DNA from: Nemertoderma westbladi
Taxonomy: Eukaryota; Xenacoelomorpha; Nemertodermatida; Nemertodermatidae
DNA: 22,143 nucleotides
Direction: 5' to 3'
Assembly: GCA_032718475.1 (NCBI GenBank)
Contig: JAUCBJ010006763.1
Span: 1-22,143 of the forward strand
Below, piece by piece: positions 1-8,040 of the stretch (the first letter of the stretch is position 1; each line of letters opens with the position of its first letter). The notes below the pieces were generated by a model, which saw only the letters and a program-made list of their open reading frames with translations, did no database searches and was not told the origin of the DNA. Both the position numbers and the translations under genes were made by a program.

Positions 1-407
1 TTAATTATTATTACTCGATAAAGTTGAATTACTCATTTAAAACAACATAATGCTATAATAATTAATAATTATTTACCCCATGTGCCCGGGTGTATAACAA
101 TGTTAGTTATATAAAATATATACTGATTTATTAAAAATAAATAAATATAATAAATAATAAGTTTTCAAATTAAATATCATAATTCCCGTATTGTATGTTG
201 CACCATAGACAATAGCAAACGAAAAGATACCTTTGTAAACATATTATATAGTTATATACAGTAGTTATGGTGTTTCTTGTCGCCTTAACATCTCTTAACC
301 ATTTTGAACAACATCATGATATTTTGAGAGCACTGTTAGAGGCTGTTTTAATGTCAGATAGGGGGAGGGTGTCTTATTAATTCGCCGAGATGGAATTTGC
401 ATCCAGA

Positions 408-424
408 CCCCCCCCCCCCCCCCC
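408..424. repeat. Poly-C tract (17 C)
   Basis: An uninterrupted run of 17 C is seen directly. A run of 13 G follows at 514-526, so the two tracts are complementary and about 90 bases apart. Such runs are prone to slippage and sequencing error. Confidence 0.9.
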
Positions 425-513
425 TCATCTCTAAAATATAAGAATGATTAATATTTATTCTCTCCCCCGTACTCGTAAGTCAGGTATTTTGTCTTTAAAG
501 GTTAATGGGGGAC

Positions 514-526
514 GGGGGGGGGGGGG
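514..526. repeat. Poly-G tract (13 G)
   Basis: A run of 13 G, preceded by a further GGGGG block at 507-511. It is complementary to the C run at 408-424. A G-quadruplex or a hairpin with the C tract is possible, but this is inference. Confidence 0.9.
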
Positions 527-929
527 TGAGGTTGGTCATATTTTGTAGACCAAAAACAATTTTGAAATGTTTAGTTTAAGTTGTGTTTTGGGTCGATAAT
601 TTGAAAAGGTAAAATACAATATTTTGATTTTTTGGTTAAAATTGCACTTCTGATAAAAATTTCAAAATTCTGTCTTAAAGTTTTATTGGTCAATATGTCA
701 AGACCATTGACTGAAAAGTGGAAATTTGAAAGAAATTTTTCAAAAATGACGGAGTAGCATTTACATTGAAAATTATAAAATTTAAATAAGATTGGCGGGA
801 AATTCAAATTTAAATGTTTTCCTTAAAAATTATTAGAAGAACCAACTAATTTCAATGCATATTAAGCAACAACAGAACTGTTCTCTTTTAATCCTCTAAA
901 AACTGGAGGTGTCTCCAAAACGTGAGCCA

Positions 930-945
930 CCCCCCCCCCCCCCCC
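930..945. repeat. Poly-C tract (16 C plus CCCC after one T)
   Basis: A run of 16 C, then a single T, then four C. It is the third homopolymer C/G tract within the 1 kb upstream of the TYW3 gene. Confidence 0.9.
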
Positions 946-1349
946 TCCCCTTAACATTATAAATTAAAAAATATTTCGTAAAATAACATATCAAATGCTA
1001 TATTAATTCGTTGTCCAATTTCAGTTGCCGGTTTGTCCGTTCTGTAATCTTTATATAAAGTAGTCCAAGTTGATATCCATATTCGGTCATTAGAAATAAA
1101 CCTGAAAGTAAAAAATAGTCCATAAATATATATTTAAGATACTGTAAATTATTTCATAATCATGATTTTTCATATCATCTTCCATCTTGTCACATTCATG
1201 TTATCACTACTTTAGTTCCTGATAATGAATTGATTTTATTAATTGTAGGCCTTAATTAAATTGGCGTGGCGGTCGTCATTTGATTATTAAACAGTTTTAC
1301 TTGTATATATTAATTTTGTTTTAATAAATATAACTATTTTGTTGGGATA

Positions 1350-2105
1350 ATGAATTTTAATAAACATTTTGACATTCAAAAGAAGCAATCTTTATCAAAG
1401 ACTGATTTATCTCGTAAAGAGGCTGTTGATTTTCGGATTGTAGATTTGGTTTCTAGTATCAACTCGAGTGTGGACTACTACACGACTAGTTCTTGTTCCG
1501 GTCGAGTTTACCTATTTAATCGCAACCCTTCCGGGAAGAAAGGGACTGTCTGGGTCTACGTCACCCACGATGTAGCTGATGCTGACCATATCGTGTCTGT
1601 ATGTAATAGCGCACTCGATCAAAAGGCTACCGGGTGTAATACTACCGAAAATTCAAACGATAATAAAATCGGAACTATCGCTGAACATGATTCCAGTGGC
1701 GTTGAAGATTGTAGTAACGGATTATGTGCGTTGTCCTCCGATACTGCCGGGGAATTAACTGACAACTTCCCGTTGACTTTTAAGTTCGAAGCGTTCGTTA
1801 TCCACGTGCAGTGTCGGAACGAGCGGGCGGCGTCGCGATTACTCGCCGCCGCGAACGGGGCCGGATTCCGTAACTCGGGGATCACTATCGGACGCGGCCC
1901 CAAATACGGCGTCGCAATACGTAGCACAGCAGTCATGGAGACGCCACTGTCAGACAGCCTGGGCAATCGATTGGTTGGCAACGAATACGTTCGATATCTC
2001 GTCGCGATCGCCAACTCTAAAATGGAAAGCAACTGGGAATCTACGGATCGTTTTATTAAAGGAGTTCTTCCTATTTTACATTCTACTTGCGAGACCGACA
2101 CATAA
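1350..2105 (+). CDS. TYW3: TYW3-family tRNA wybutosine-synthesis methyltransferase
   Basis: The 251-residue product matches the TYW3 family. TYW3 is known to transfer a methyl group from S-adenosylmethionine to N4 of the yW-86 intermediate, giving yW-72, at position 37 of tRNA-Phe in the cytosolic wybutosine pathway. Signature motifs are visible in order: a K-x-D-L-S-R-K-E segment near 17-24, YTTSSCSGR at 44-52, KKGTVWVYVTHD at 63-74, KFEAFVIHVQCR at 145-156, GFRNSGIT at 172-179, VAIRST at 188-193 and the C-terminal helix EYVRYLVAIANSKM at 212-225. Residues about 88-140 form a Ser/Asn/Asp-rich, low-conservation linker that looks expanded. The gene is a single uninterrupted frame. The start has A at -3, and an AATAAA follows 39 bases after the stop. 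The human gene is split by introns, so this copy is either intron-depleted or an old retrocopy. The intact frame favours a working gene. Confidence 0.93.
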   Translation: MNFNKHFDIQKKQSLSKTDLSRKEAVDFRIVDLVSSINSSVDYYTTSSCSGRVYLFNRNPSGKKGTVWVYVTHDVADADHIVSVCNSALDQKATGCNTTENSNDNKIGTIAEHDSSGVEDCSNGLCALSSDTAGELTDNFPLTFKFEAFVIHVQCRNERAASRLLAAANGAGFRNSGITIGRGPKYGVAIRSTAVMETPLSDSLGNRLVGNEYVRYLVAIANSKMESNWESTDRFIKGVLPILHSTCETDT

Positions 2106-2144
2106 ATACAGTACCGAAAGGAACATAATGTGAATTTATCTGTG

Positions 2145-2150
2145 AATAAA
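2145..2150 (+). terminator. Polyadenylation signal of TYW3
   Basis: A canonical AATAAA lies 39 bases downstream of the TAA stop at 2103-2105, in AT-rich DNA. It is the natural candidate for 3'-end formation of the TYW3 mRNA. Confidence 0.6.
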
Positions 2151-2878
2151 TATTAAACTTAGTATTTTAGTGTTAATTTTAAGAGACAGGGGACAGGGAG
2201 GGGGTGGGGACTGCAACCTAGATATTCTATCTAATTAATATTTATTTTCAATGTTAAATATCAATTTAGGGAATGAAGGATGGGGAATGGGAATGGTTCC
2301 ATGAATGGAATGGCACGTTATTCAAACCAAAACAATAAACGAAACTCAATGGTACAGGTTACAGATTCAAACTCAATTTACAACTCAATAACACTAAAAC
2401 AACTAGCTACTGTAGGTATGCGACGTTCTGGTACATTTCATACATGAGCTGCTACAATAGAATCACTTTTATTTGTTATATTTTTTCATAAGAAGAAAAA
2501 TGCGCGGCGCGTTAAACATTAGTTTTTTTTAAATAAACTTAGAAAATATGTCAATAAATTAAATGAGAGAGCAAATTTTCCTTTGACAATAAATCTATTA
2601 ATTCAGTAGAACAATTTGGAAAATAATCACAATTACACAGTGTTATTTATGTGATTGGGAGACAGGCGTTATCGTCGGAAGATAAATTCTGCCCGTTTGT
2701 GCATAACTCGTACCAACCTAAATCTGTCTTGGTTGTCAGTTGGGGTTGGGGGAAGGGCAGAGGGGAATTAGTCATTGGTAGATCATCCGGTAGTTACAGT
2801 TTATAGGTCCAGGGTAGAGAACAAGATAATCGGTCCAGGACGCAGGAGGGTAGATAACGGGGTAGTTTTATTGTAAGG
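2151..2878. other. Intergenic DNA without a gene
   Basis: There is no supportable open frame. The last 150 bases (from about 2710) contain GGTAG- and CGGTCC-rich sequence resembling badly eroded minisatellite units, suggesting that the array at 2879 once reached further left. Confidence 0.5.
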
Positions 2879-5835
2879 CAGTCGGTTCGGGAACAAAACT
2901 GGTAGTCAGTCGGTTCGGAATTAAAACTGGTAGTCAGTCGGTTCGGGATAAAAACTGGTAGTCAGTCGGTTTGGGATAAAACTGGTAGTCAGTCGGTTCG
3001 GGAACAAAACTGGTAGTCAGTCGGTTCGGGATAAAACTGGTAGTCAGTCGGTTCGGGATAAAACTGGTAGTCAGTCGGTTCGGGATAAAACTGGTAGTCA
3101 GTCGGTTCGGGATAAAAACTGGTGTCAGTCGGTTCGGGAACAAAACTGGTAGTCAGTCGGTTCGGGATAAAACTGGTAGTCAGTCGGTTCGGGATAAAAA
3201 CTGGTGTCGGTCGGTTCGGGGTAAAAACTGGTAGTCAGTCGGTTCGGGGTAAAAACTGGTAGTCAGTCGGTTCGGGATAAAACTGGTAGTCAGTCGGTTC
3301 GGGATAAAACTGGTAGTCAGTCGGTTCGGGATAAAAACTGGTGTCAGTCGGTTCGGGATAAAAACTGGTAGTCAGTCGGTTTGGGATAAAACTGGTAGTC
3401 AGTCGGTTCGGGAACAAAACTGGTAGTCAGTCGGTTTGGGACAAAAACTGGTAGTCAGTCGGTTCGCGGTAAAAACTGGTAGTCAGTCGGTTCGGGATAA
3501 AACTGGTAGTCAGTCGGTTCGGGATAAAAACTGGTGTCGGTCGGTTCGGGATAAAAACTGTTAGTCAGTCGGTTCGGGATAAAAACTGGTAGTCAGTCGG
3601 TTTGGGACAAAAACTGGTAGTCAGTCGGTTCGCGGTAAAAACTGGTAGTCAGTCGGTTCGGGATAAAACTGGTAGTCAGTCGGTTCGGGATAAAAACTGG
3701 TGTCGGTCGGTTCGGGGTAAAAACTGGTAGTCAGTCGGTTCGGGGTAAAAACTGGTAGTCAGTCGGTTCGGGAACAAAACTGGTAGTCAGTCAGTCGGTT
3801 CGGGATAAAACTGGTAGTCAGTCGGTTCGGGATAAAACTGGTAGTCAGTCGGTTCGGGATAAAAACTGGTGTCAGTCGGTTCGGGATAAAAACTGGTAGT
3901 CAGTCGGTTTGGGATAAAACTGGTAGTCAGTCGGTTCGGGGTAAAAACTGGTGTCAGTCGGTTCGGGATAAAAACTGGTAGTCAGTCGGTTTGGGATAAA
4001 ACTGGTAGTCAGTCGGTTCGGGATAAAACTGGTAGTCAGTCGGTTCGGGATAAAAACTGGTGTCAGTCGGTTCGGGATAAAAACTGGTAGTCAGTCGGTT
4101 TGGGATAAAACTGGTAGTCAGTCGGTTCGGGAACAAAACTGGTAGTCAGTCGGTTTGGGACAAAAACTGGTAGTCAGTCGGTTCGCGGTAAAAACTGGTA
4201 GTCAGTCGGTTCGGGATAAAACTGGTAGTCAGTCGGTTCGGGATAAAACTGGTAGTCAGTCGGTTCGGGATAAAACTGGTAGTCAGTCGGTTCGGGATAA
4301 AAACTGGTGTCAGTCGGTTCGGGATAAAAACTGGTAGTCAGTCGGTTCGGGAACAAAACTGGTAGTCAGTCGGTTCGGGATAAAACTGGTAGTCAGTCGG
4401 TTCGGGATAAAACTGGTAGTCAGTCGGTTCGGGATAAAAACTGGTGTCAGTCGGTTCGGGATAAAAACTGGTAGTCAGTCGGTTTGGGATAAAACTGGTA
4501 GTCAGTCGGTTCGGGAACAAAACTGGTAGTCAGTCGGTTTGGGACAAAAACTGGTAGTCAGTCGGTTCGCGGTAAAAACTGGTAGTCAGTCGGTTCGGGA
4601 TAAAACTGGTAGTCAGTCGGTTCGGGATAAAAACTGGTGTCGGTCGGTTCGGGATAAAAACTGTTAGTCAGTCGGTTCGGGATAAAAACTGGTAGTCAGT
4701 CGGTTTGGGACAAAAACTGGTAGTCAGTCGGTTCGCGGTAAAAACTGGTAGTCAGTCGGTTCGGGATAAAACTGGTAGTCAGTCGGTTCGGGATAAAAAC
4801 TGGTGTCGGTCGGTTCGGGGTAAAAACTGGTAGTCAGTCGGTTCGGGGTAAAAACTGGTAGTCAGTCGGTTCGGGAACAAAACTGGTAGTCAGTCGGTTC
4901 GGGATAAAACTGGTAGTCAGTCGGTTCGGGATAAAACTGGTAGTCAGTCGGTTCGGGATAAAAACTGGTGTCAGTCGGTTCGGGATAAAAACTGGTAGTC
5001 AGTCGGTTTGGGATAAAACTGGTAGTCAGTCGGTTCGGGGTAAAAACTGGTGTCAGTCGGTTCGGGATAAAAACTGGTAGTCAGTCGGTTTGGGATAAAA
5101 CTGGTAGTCAGTCGGTTCGGGGTAAAAACTGGTGTCGGTCGGTTCGGGATAAAAACTGTTAGTCAGTCGGTTCGGGACAAAAACTGGTAGTCAGTCGGTT
5201 CGGGATAAAAACTGGTGTCGGTCGGTTCGGGGTAAAAACTGGTAGTCAGTCGGTTCGGGGTAAAAACTGGTAGTCAGTCGGTTCGGGAACAAAACTGGTA
5301 GTCAGTCGGTTCGGGATAAAACTGGTAGTCAGTCGGTTCGGGAACAAAACTGGTAGTCAGTCGGTTCGGGATAAAACTGGTAGTCAGTTGGTTCGGGATA
5401 AAACCGGTAGTCAGTCGGTTCGGGATAAAAACTGGTGTCAGTCGGTTCGGGATAAAAACTGGTAGTCAGTCGGTTTGGGATAAAACTGGTAGTCAGTCGG
5501 TTCGGGGTAAAAACTGGTGTCGGTCGGTTCGGGATAAAAACTGTTAGTCAGTCGGTTCGGGATAAAAACTGGTAGTCAGTCGGTTTGGGACAAAAACTGG
5601 TAGTCAGTCGGTTCGCGGTAAAAACTGGTGGTCAGTCGGTTTGGGATAAAAACTGGTAGTCAGTCGGTTCGGGATAAAAACTGGTGTCGGTCGGTTCGGG
5701 ATAAAAACTGTTAGTCAGTCGGTTCGGGATAAAAACTGGTAGTCAGTCGGTTTGGGATAAAATTGGTAGTCAGTCGGTTCGGGGTAAAAACTAGTACCGG
5801 TCTGCCGGTAGTCTGTCGGTTCACGATAATTCGGG
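2879..5835. repeat. 27-bp minisatellite, about 108 units
   Basis: The unit starts GGTAGTCAGTCGG, continues with a TTCGGGA core and ends TAAAACT. It is 27 bp, with 26- and 28-bp variants from loss of one base in GGTAG or gain of one A. Recurrent variants include GGTGTCGG for GGTAGTCAG, GTTAGTC for GGTAGTC, TTTGGGA, TTCGCGGTA and GGGAACAAAACT. The array spans nearly 3 kb, and only the outermost units, at about 5790-5835 and before 2879, are strongly degenerate. Because 27 is divisible by three and only some frames meet a stop, the array generates several repetitive open frames of about 60 codons on both strands. These have no unique sequence and I do not regard them as genes. There are no spacers, so this is not a CRISPR array. 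Confidence 0.97.
3262..5119. repeat. Higher-order duplication inside the minisatellite
   Basis: The order of variant units at about 3262-4020 recurs at about 4365-5119. Landmarks match exactly: the rare CTGTTAG variant at 3558 recurs at 4661, an offset of 1103. After a 4-bp extra AGTC present only in the left copy near 3785, the offset becomes 1099. A shorter block beginning with the GGGACAAAAACTGG variant at 3438 recurs at about 3604, an offset of 166 or about six units. The array therefore grew by unequal exchange or slippage of multi-unit blocks. Confidence 0.85.
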
Positions 5836-6580
5836 TTAATTCAGTTGTCAGTTTGGATTTCTTTTAGTATCAGGACGGAACTGCTGCAGTCCCATGGAAC
5901 CGCCAACCTGTTTCCCGGTTCCAGCCAACGTTACGTATACGTACGAGGGCGTGGCCCGGTGGTGCTGGCGGCCCCAAGGAATTCCCTACCGAGTCCCTAG
6001 CGCCTCCTAAGGGGCGACAGCGGAACTGCTACCGGTAGGGTACCAGGAGCCTAGGTCCCCGGAGTCGGTGGAAGACTCAGGATGAAACGAAGTAAGCACA
6101 AAGTGGCAGAGCTTTCTTGCGCAGCGATAAAGCCTGCTTCCAGTCTACAACACTGTACCGGTACATTGTACTGTAACAGCGTCGCATCACTAGAACGGCA
6201 ATATCGAATGGACCTTGCAAATGTTACCAGGGACGGCTTTTTATAGGCAGGATTGACGTCACGTTTATATTTGATTAGTTGCTAGGCAATGGAGGTGGCC
6301 TTTTCAAGATCCACCAATCACTGCACAATACGGAACTTACTGATTAAGCCAAGATAACAAATTTTACGGCTGATTGGAGAAAAGACAATTTTTTTTCAGT
6401 GTGGGAAATTCTGTTGCAAGATAAGGTAACAATCATGTGACTCTCTGTTACAGAGCCCGTATGGGCGGGGAGTGAATGTGGGGCGAGCCACGATGTTGGC
6501 GGAGCCTTAGCTTTGGGTGTGGACAAAATTTGGCAAAAAATAGTTGTTGTTACGATTTTGAGATATTAATAACTTTGTTG
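5836..6580. other. GC-richer unassigned block with small ORF and CRE-like site
   Basis: The part from about 5870 to 6100 is clearly more GC-rich than its surroundings and contains no recognised gene. A 54-codon open frame with an ATG runs from 6082 to 6246 on the plus strand. Its product is basic at the N terminus, matches nothing I know and may be chance. A perfect TGACGTCA (cAMP-response-element palindrome) lies at 6254-6261, CCAAT boxes follow near 6312 and, inverted, near 6370, and a GGGCGGGG GC box lies near 6464. The whole could be an old promoter or part of an unrecognised transposable element. Confidence 0.35.
6254..6261. promoter_or_regulatory. cAMP-response-element-like palindrome TGACGTCA
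   Basis: A perfect 8-bp CRE consensus, with CCAAT and GC-box-like sequence within about 220 bp to its right. No transcript is assigned to it, so function is inference. Confidence 0.3.
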
Positions 6581-6584
6581 GATT

Positions 6585-7540
6585 TCAAGCTGTCGCGTTG
6601 GAAATTTGTAGGCATCAATAAGTTAAAAAGTTGAGATTTTTAGGGACTTGCAGACACCATCAATTCAACGGTCTCCCGCTAGAGAGCTACATTTCTAAAC
6701 ATTTAATGTCATCACATTTCATTGCTTTTAATCCGTTCAAGCTGAAACCAGTAAAAATTAAAGATATAATAAATACAGAAATATATAGATAAAATTATTA
6801 AAACAAATTACCTAAAACTAGTTTACTAAGACTATTGGATGTTTTATTCAAAAGCGGCTAATTCGTCTGCAGTTCTCTAGTCTGGCGCTAGGGGGCGAAA
6901 TATCTGAAATTAAATGTTTGATCCATTCGCCGTTACTTATGATACGTTCAAGCAACTTGTTGAAACTTGTCAGATATGTGCTAGAACACATCCTGTGTCT
7001 TTATGGGGTCGGTAATCGGCCTGCAGTTCTTCAGTCTACCGCTAAAGGGCGAAATATATGAAAGTGATAACCTTCCCAATTTCCTTGATCTTAATTTGTT
7101 TAAGCTGAATTTTCGATTATATGTATCAGAACACAACCTGCGACATTTTTGAGGAAGGTGATTTATCTGCAGTTATCCAATCTGCCGCTAGAGTGTGCAA
7201 TATCTGAAAGCTAAAACCTTCTTTCATTTTGTTATATTTTTATCCGTTCAAGCTGAAAATTGGCAAATACATGCTCAAACATAGACCATCGATAGATTGT
7301 GTCTTAGTTTTAGTTGGGACGCCGATCCCTCGACAGTTCTCCAGTCTACCGCTAGTGGGCTGAAATCACAGAAATGAAAAACTTCAGACATTTTGTATTT
7401 TATTGTTTATACTCCTTTCTTTAGTGATTGATATCTGGCACATATTCTAGACCACAGACTGAGTTTTTGTGAGGTCTTACATTGACTGCGGTTACCCAGT
7501 AGTCTGGCTCTAGGTGGTACAGTGATTAAGGGGGCATCTG
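6585..7540. repeat. Diverged tandem array, period about 155 bp, about 6 units
   Basis: A block resembling CTGCAGTTCTCCAGTCT followed by CCGCTAGNGGGCGAAAT recurs at 6867, 7021, 7167, 7331 and 7486, giving spacings of 154, 146, 164 and 155. A sixth, weaker start lies near 6663. Between these blocks a second motif like GTTCAAGCTGAAA recurs (6736, 7098, 7232), as does a third like ATGTGCTAGAACACA (6975, 7120, 7270, 7441). Units share order and spacing but are individually strongly diverged, so the array is old. No coding frame crosses it. Confidence 0.75.
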
Positions 7541-7963
7541 CAAAGATATTGCTTATAATTATTTCGAGTTTAGACATAACTTAAGTTTATGTCACGTGTT
7601 GCGCGGAGGCCTCCACTTCGTGTACAGTTGGGGTATATCATACCAAGGCGTAATAAAGCATACACGATCCATGTGACATGGTGTGGTTTGATAAGGATGC
7701 ATTATGTTAGGAGTATATGGCATGGGTCCATGATTGCATAACTTTACATCTATTATATTTATCAATACGTGAATAATAATTACAGTATGTTAGTGCTTAC
7801 GTTATCTATGAAGGTAAATATATGTTAGGCTACGTTTACTACAGTACTTAGAGCATGTAACAGTGGATAACTGTCGAACTCACAATGCCAAACCCATTGC
7901 GTTTGCATGGCTCATATATTTGTACGTTGAACTCTTATCTGAGAACATGTATTACACTTACAA
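7541..7963. other. No gene seen; carries left arm of a short inverted repeat
   Basis: AT-rich sequence with no open frame worth reporting. Its left part (7591-7625) is the inverted partner of 7964-7998, described separately. Confidence 0.5.
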
Positions 7964-7998
7964 GTACACGTTCGTGGGGCATTCGCGCAACACGAGAC
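7591..7998. repeat. Possible small foldback element with 35-bp inverted ends
   Basis: The 35 bases at 7591-7625, read on the minus strand, align without gaps to 7964-7998. By eye about 26 of 35 positions match, including CGCGCAACACG and the outer GTACACG. The interval of about 408 bp has no open frame, which would fit a non-autonomous foldback or MITE-like element. I see no clear target-site duplication, so the class is uncertain. Confidence 0.4.
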
Positions 7999-8026
7999 TG
8001 CATACGTATCAAAGTTTGGTTTAATT
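7964..8026 (+). repeat. 62-bp direct repeat, left copy
   Basis: This segment, beginning GTACACGTTCGTGGGGCATT and ending AAGTTTGGTTTAATT, recurs in the same orientation at 12597-12658 with about five differences, roughly 92% identity by eye. The two copies bracket the split LINE at 8041-12230. Confidence 0.85.
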
Positions 8027-8040
8027 AAAAAATTTAATCA

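Larger units (their letters stand above)
1..1349. other. AT-rich upstream flank without a recognisable gene
   Basis: This stretch is AT-rich and has stop codons in all frames. The longest open frame is a 78-codon one on the minus strand (571-807), rich in Phe, Asn and Ile, which is what AT-rich noncoding DNA produces by chance. The only structured elements are homopolymer C and G tracts, listed separately. It presumably contains the promoter of the gene starting at 1350, but I see no clear TATA box or initiator that I would defend. Confidence 0.6.

Noticed and set aside
571-807. 78-codon minus-strand open frame
   Set aside because: Phe/Asn/Ile-rich product from AT-rich DNA with no motif or context supporting a gene.
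1619-2101. 160-codon open frame on the minus strand opposite TYW3
   Set aside because: It lies wholly within the TYW3 coding region, has no family resemblance and is a shadow of the GC-rich sense frame.
2934-4520. Several repetitive open frames of about 60 codons in the minisatellite
   Set aside because: They consist only of the 9-codon translation of the repeat unit, begin and end at slipped units and have no unique sequence.
2879-5835. CRISPR-like array
   Set aside because: Units are directly adjacent with no unique spacers, and the setting is eukaryotic.
2879-5835. tRNA B-box-like sequence GGTTCGGGA in every minisatellite unit
   Set aside because: It departs from the B-box consensus GGTTCRANTCC at key positions, there is no A box or cloverleaf, and the resemblance is partial.
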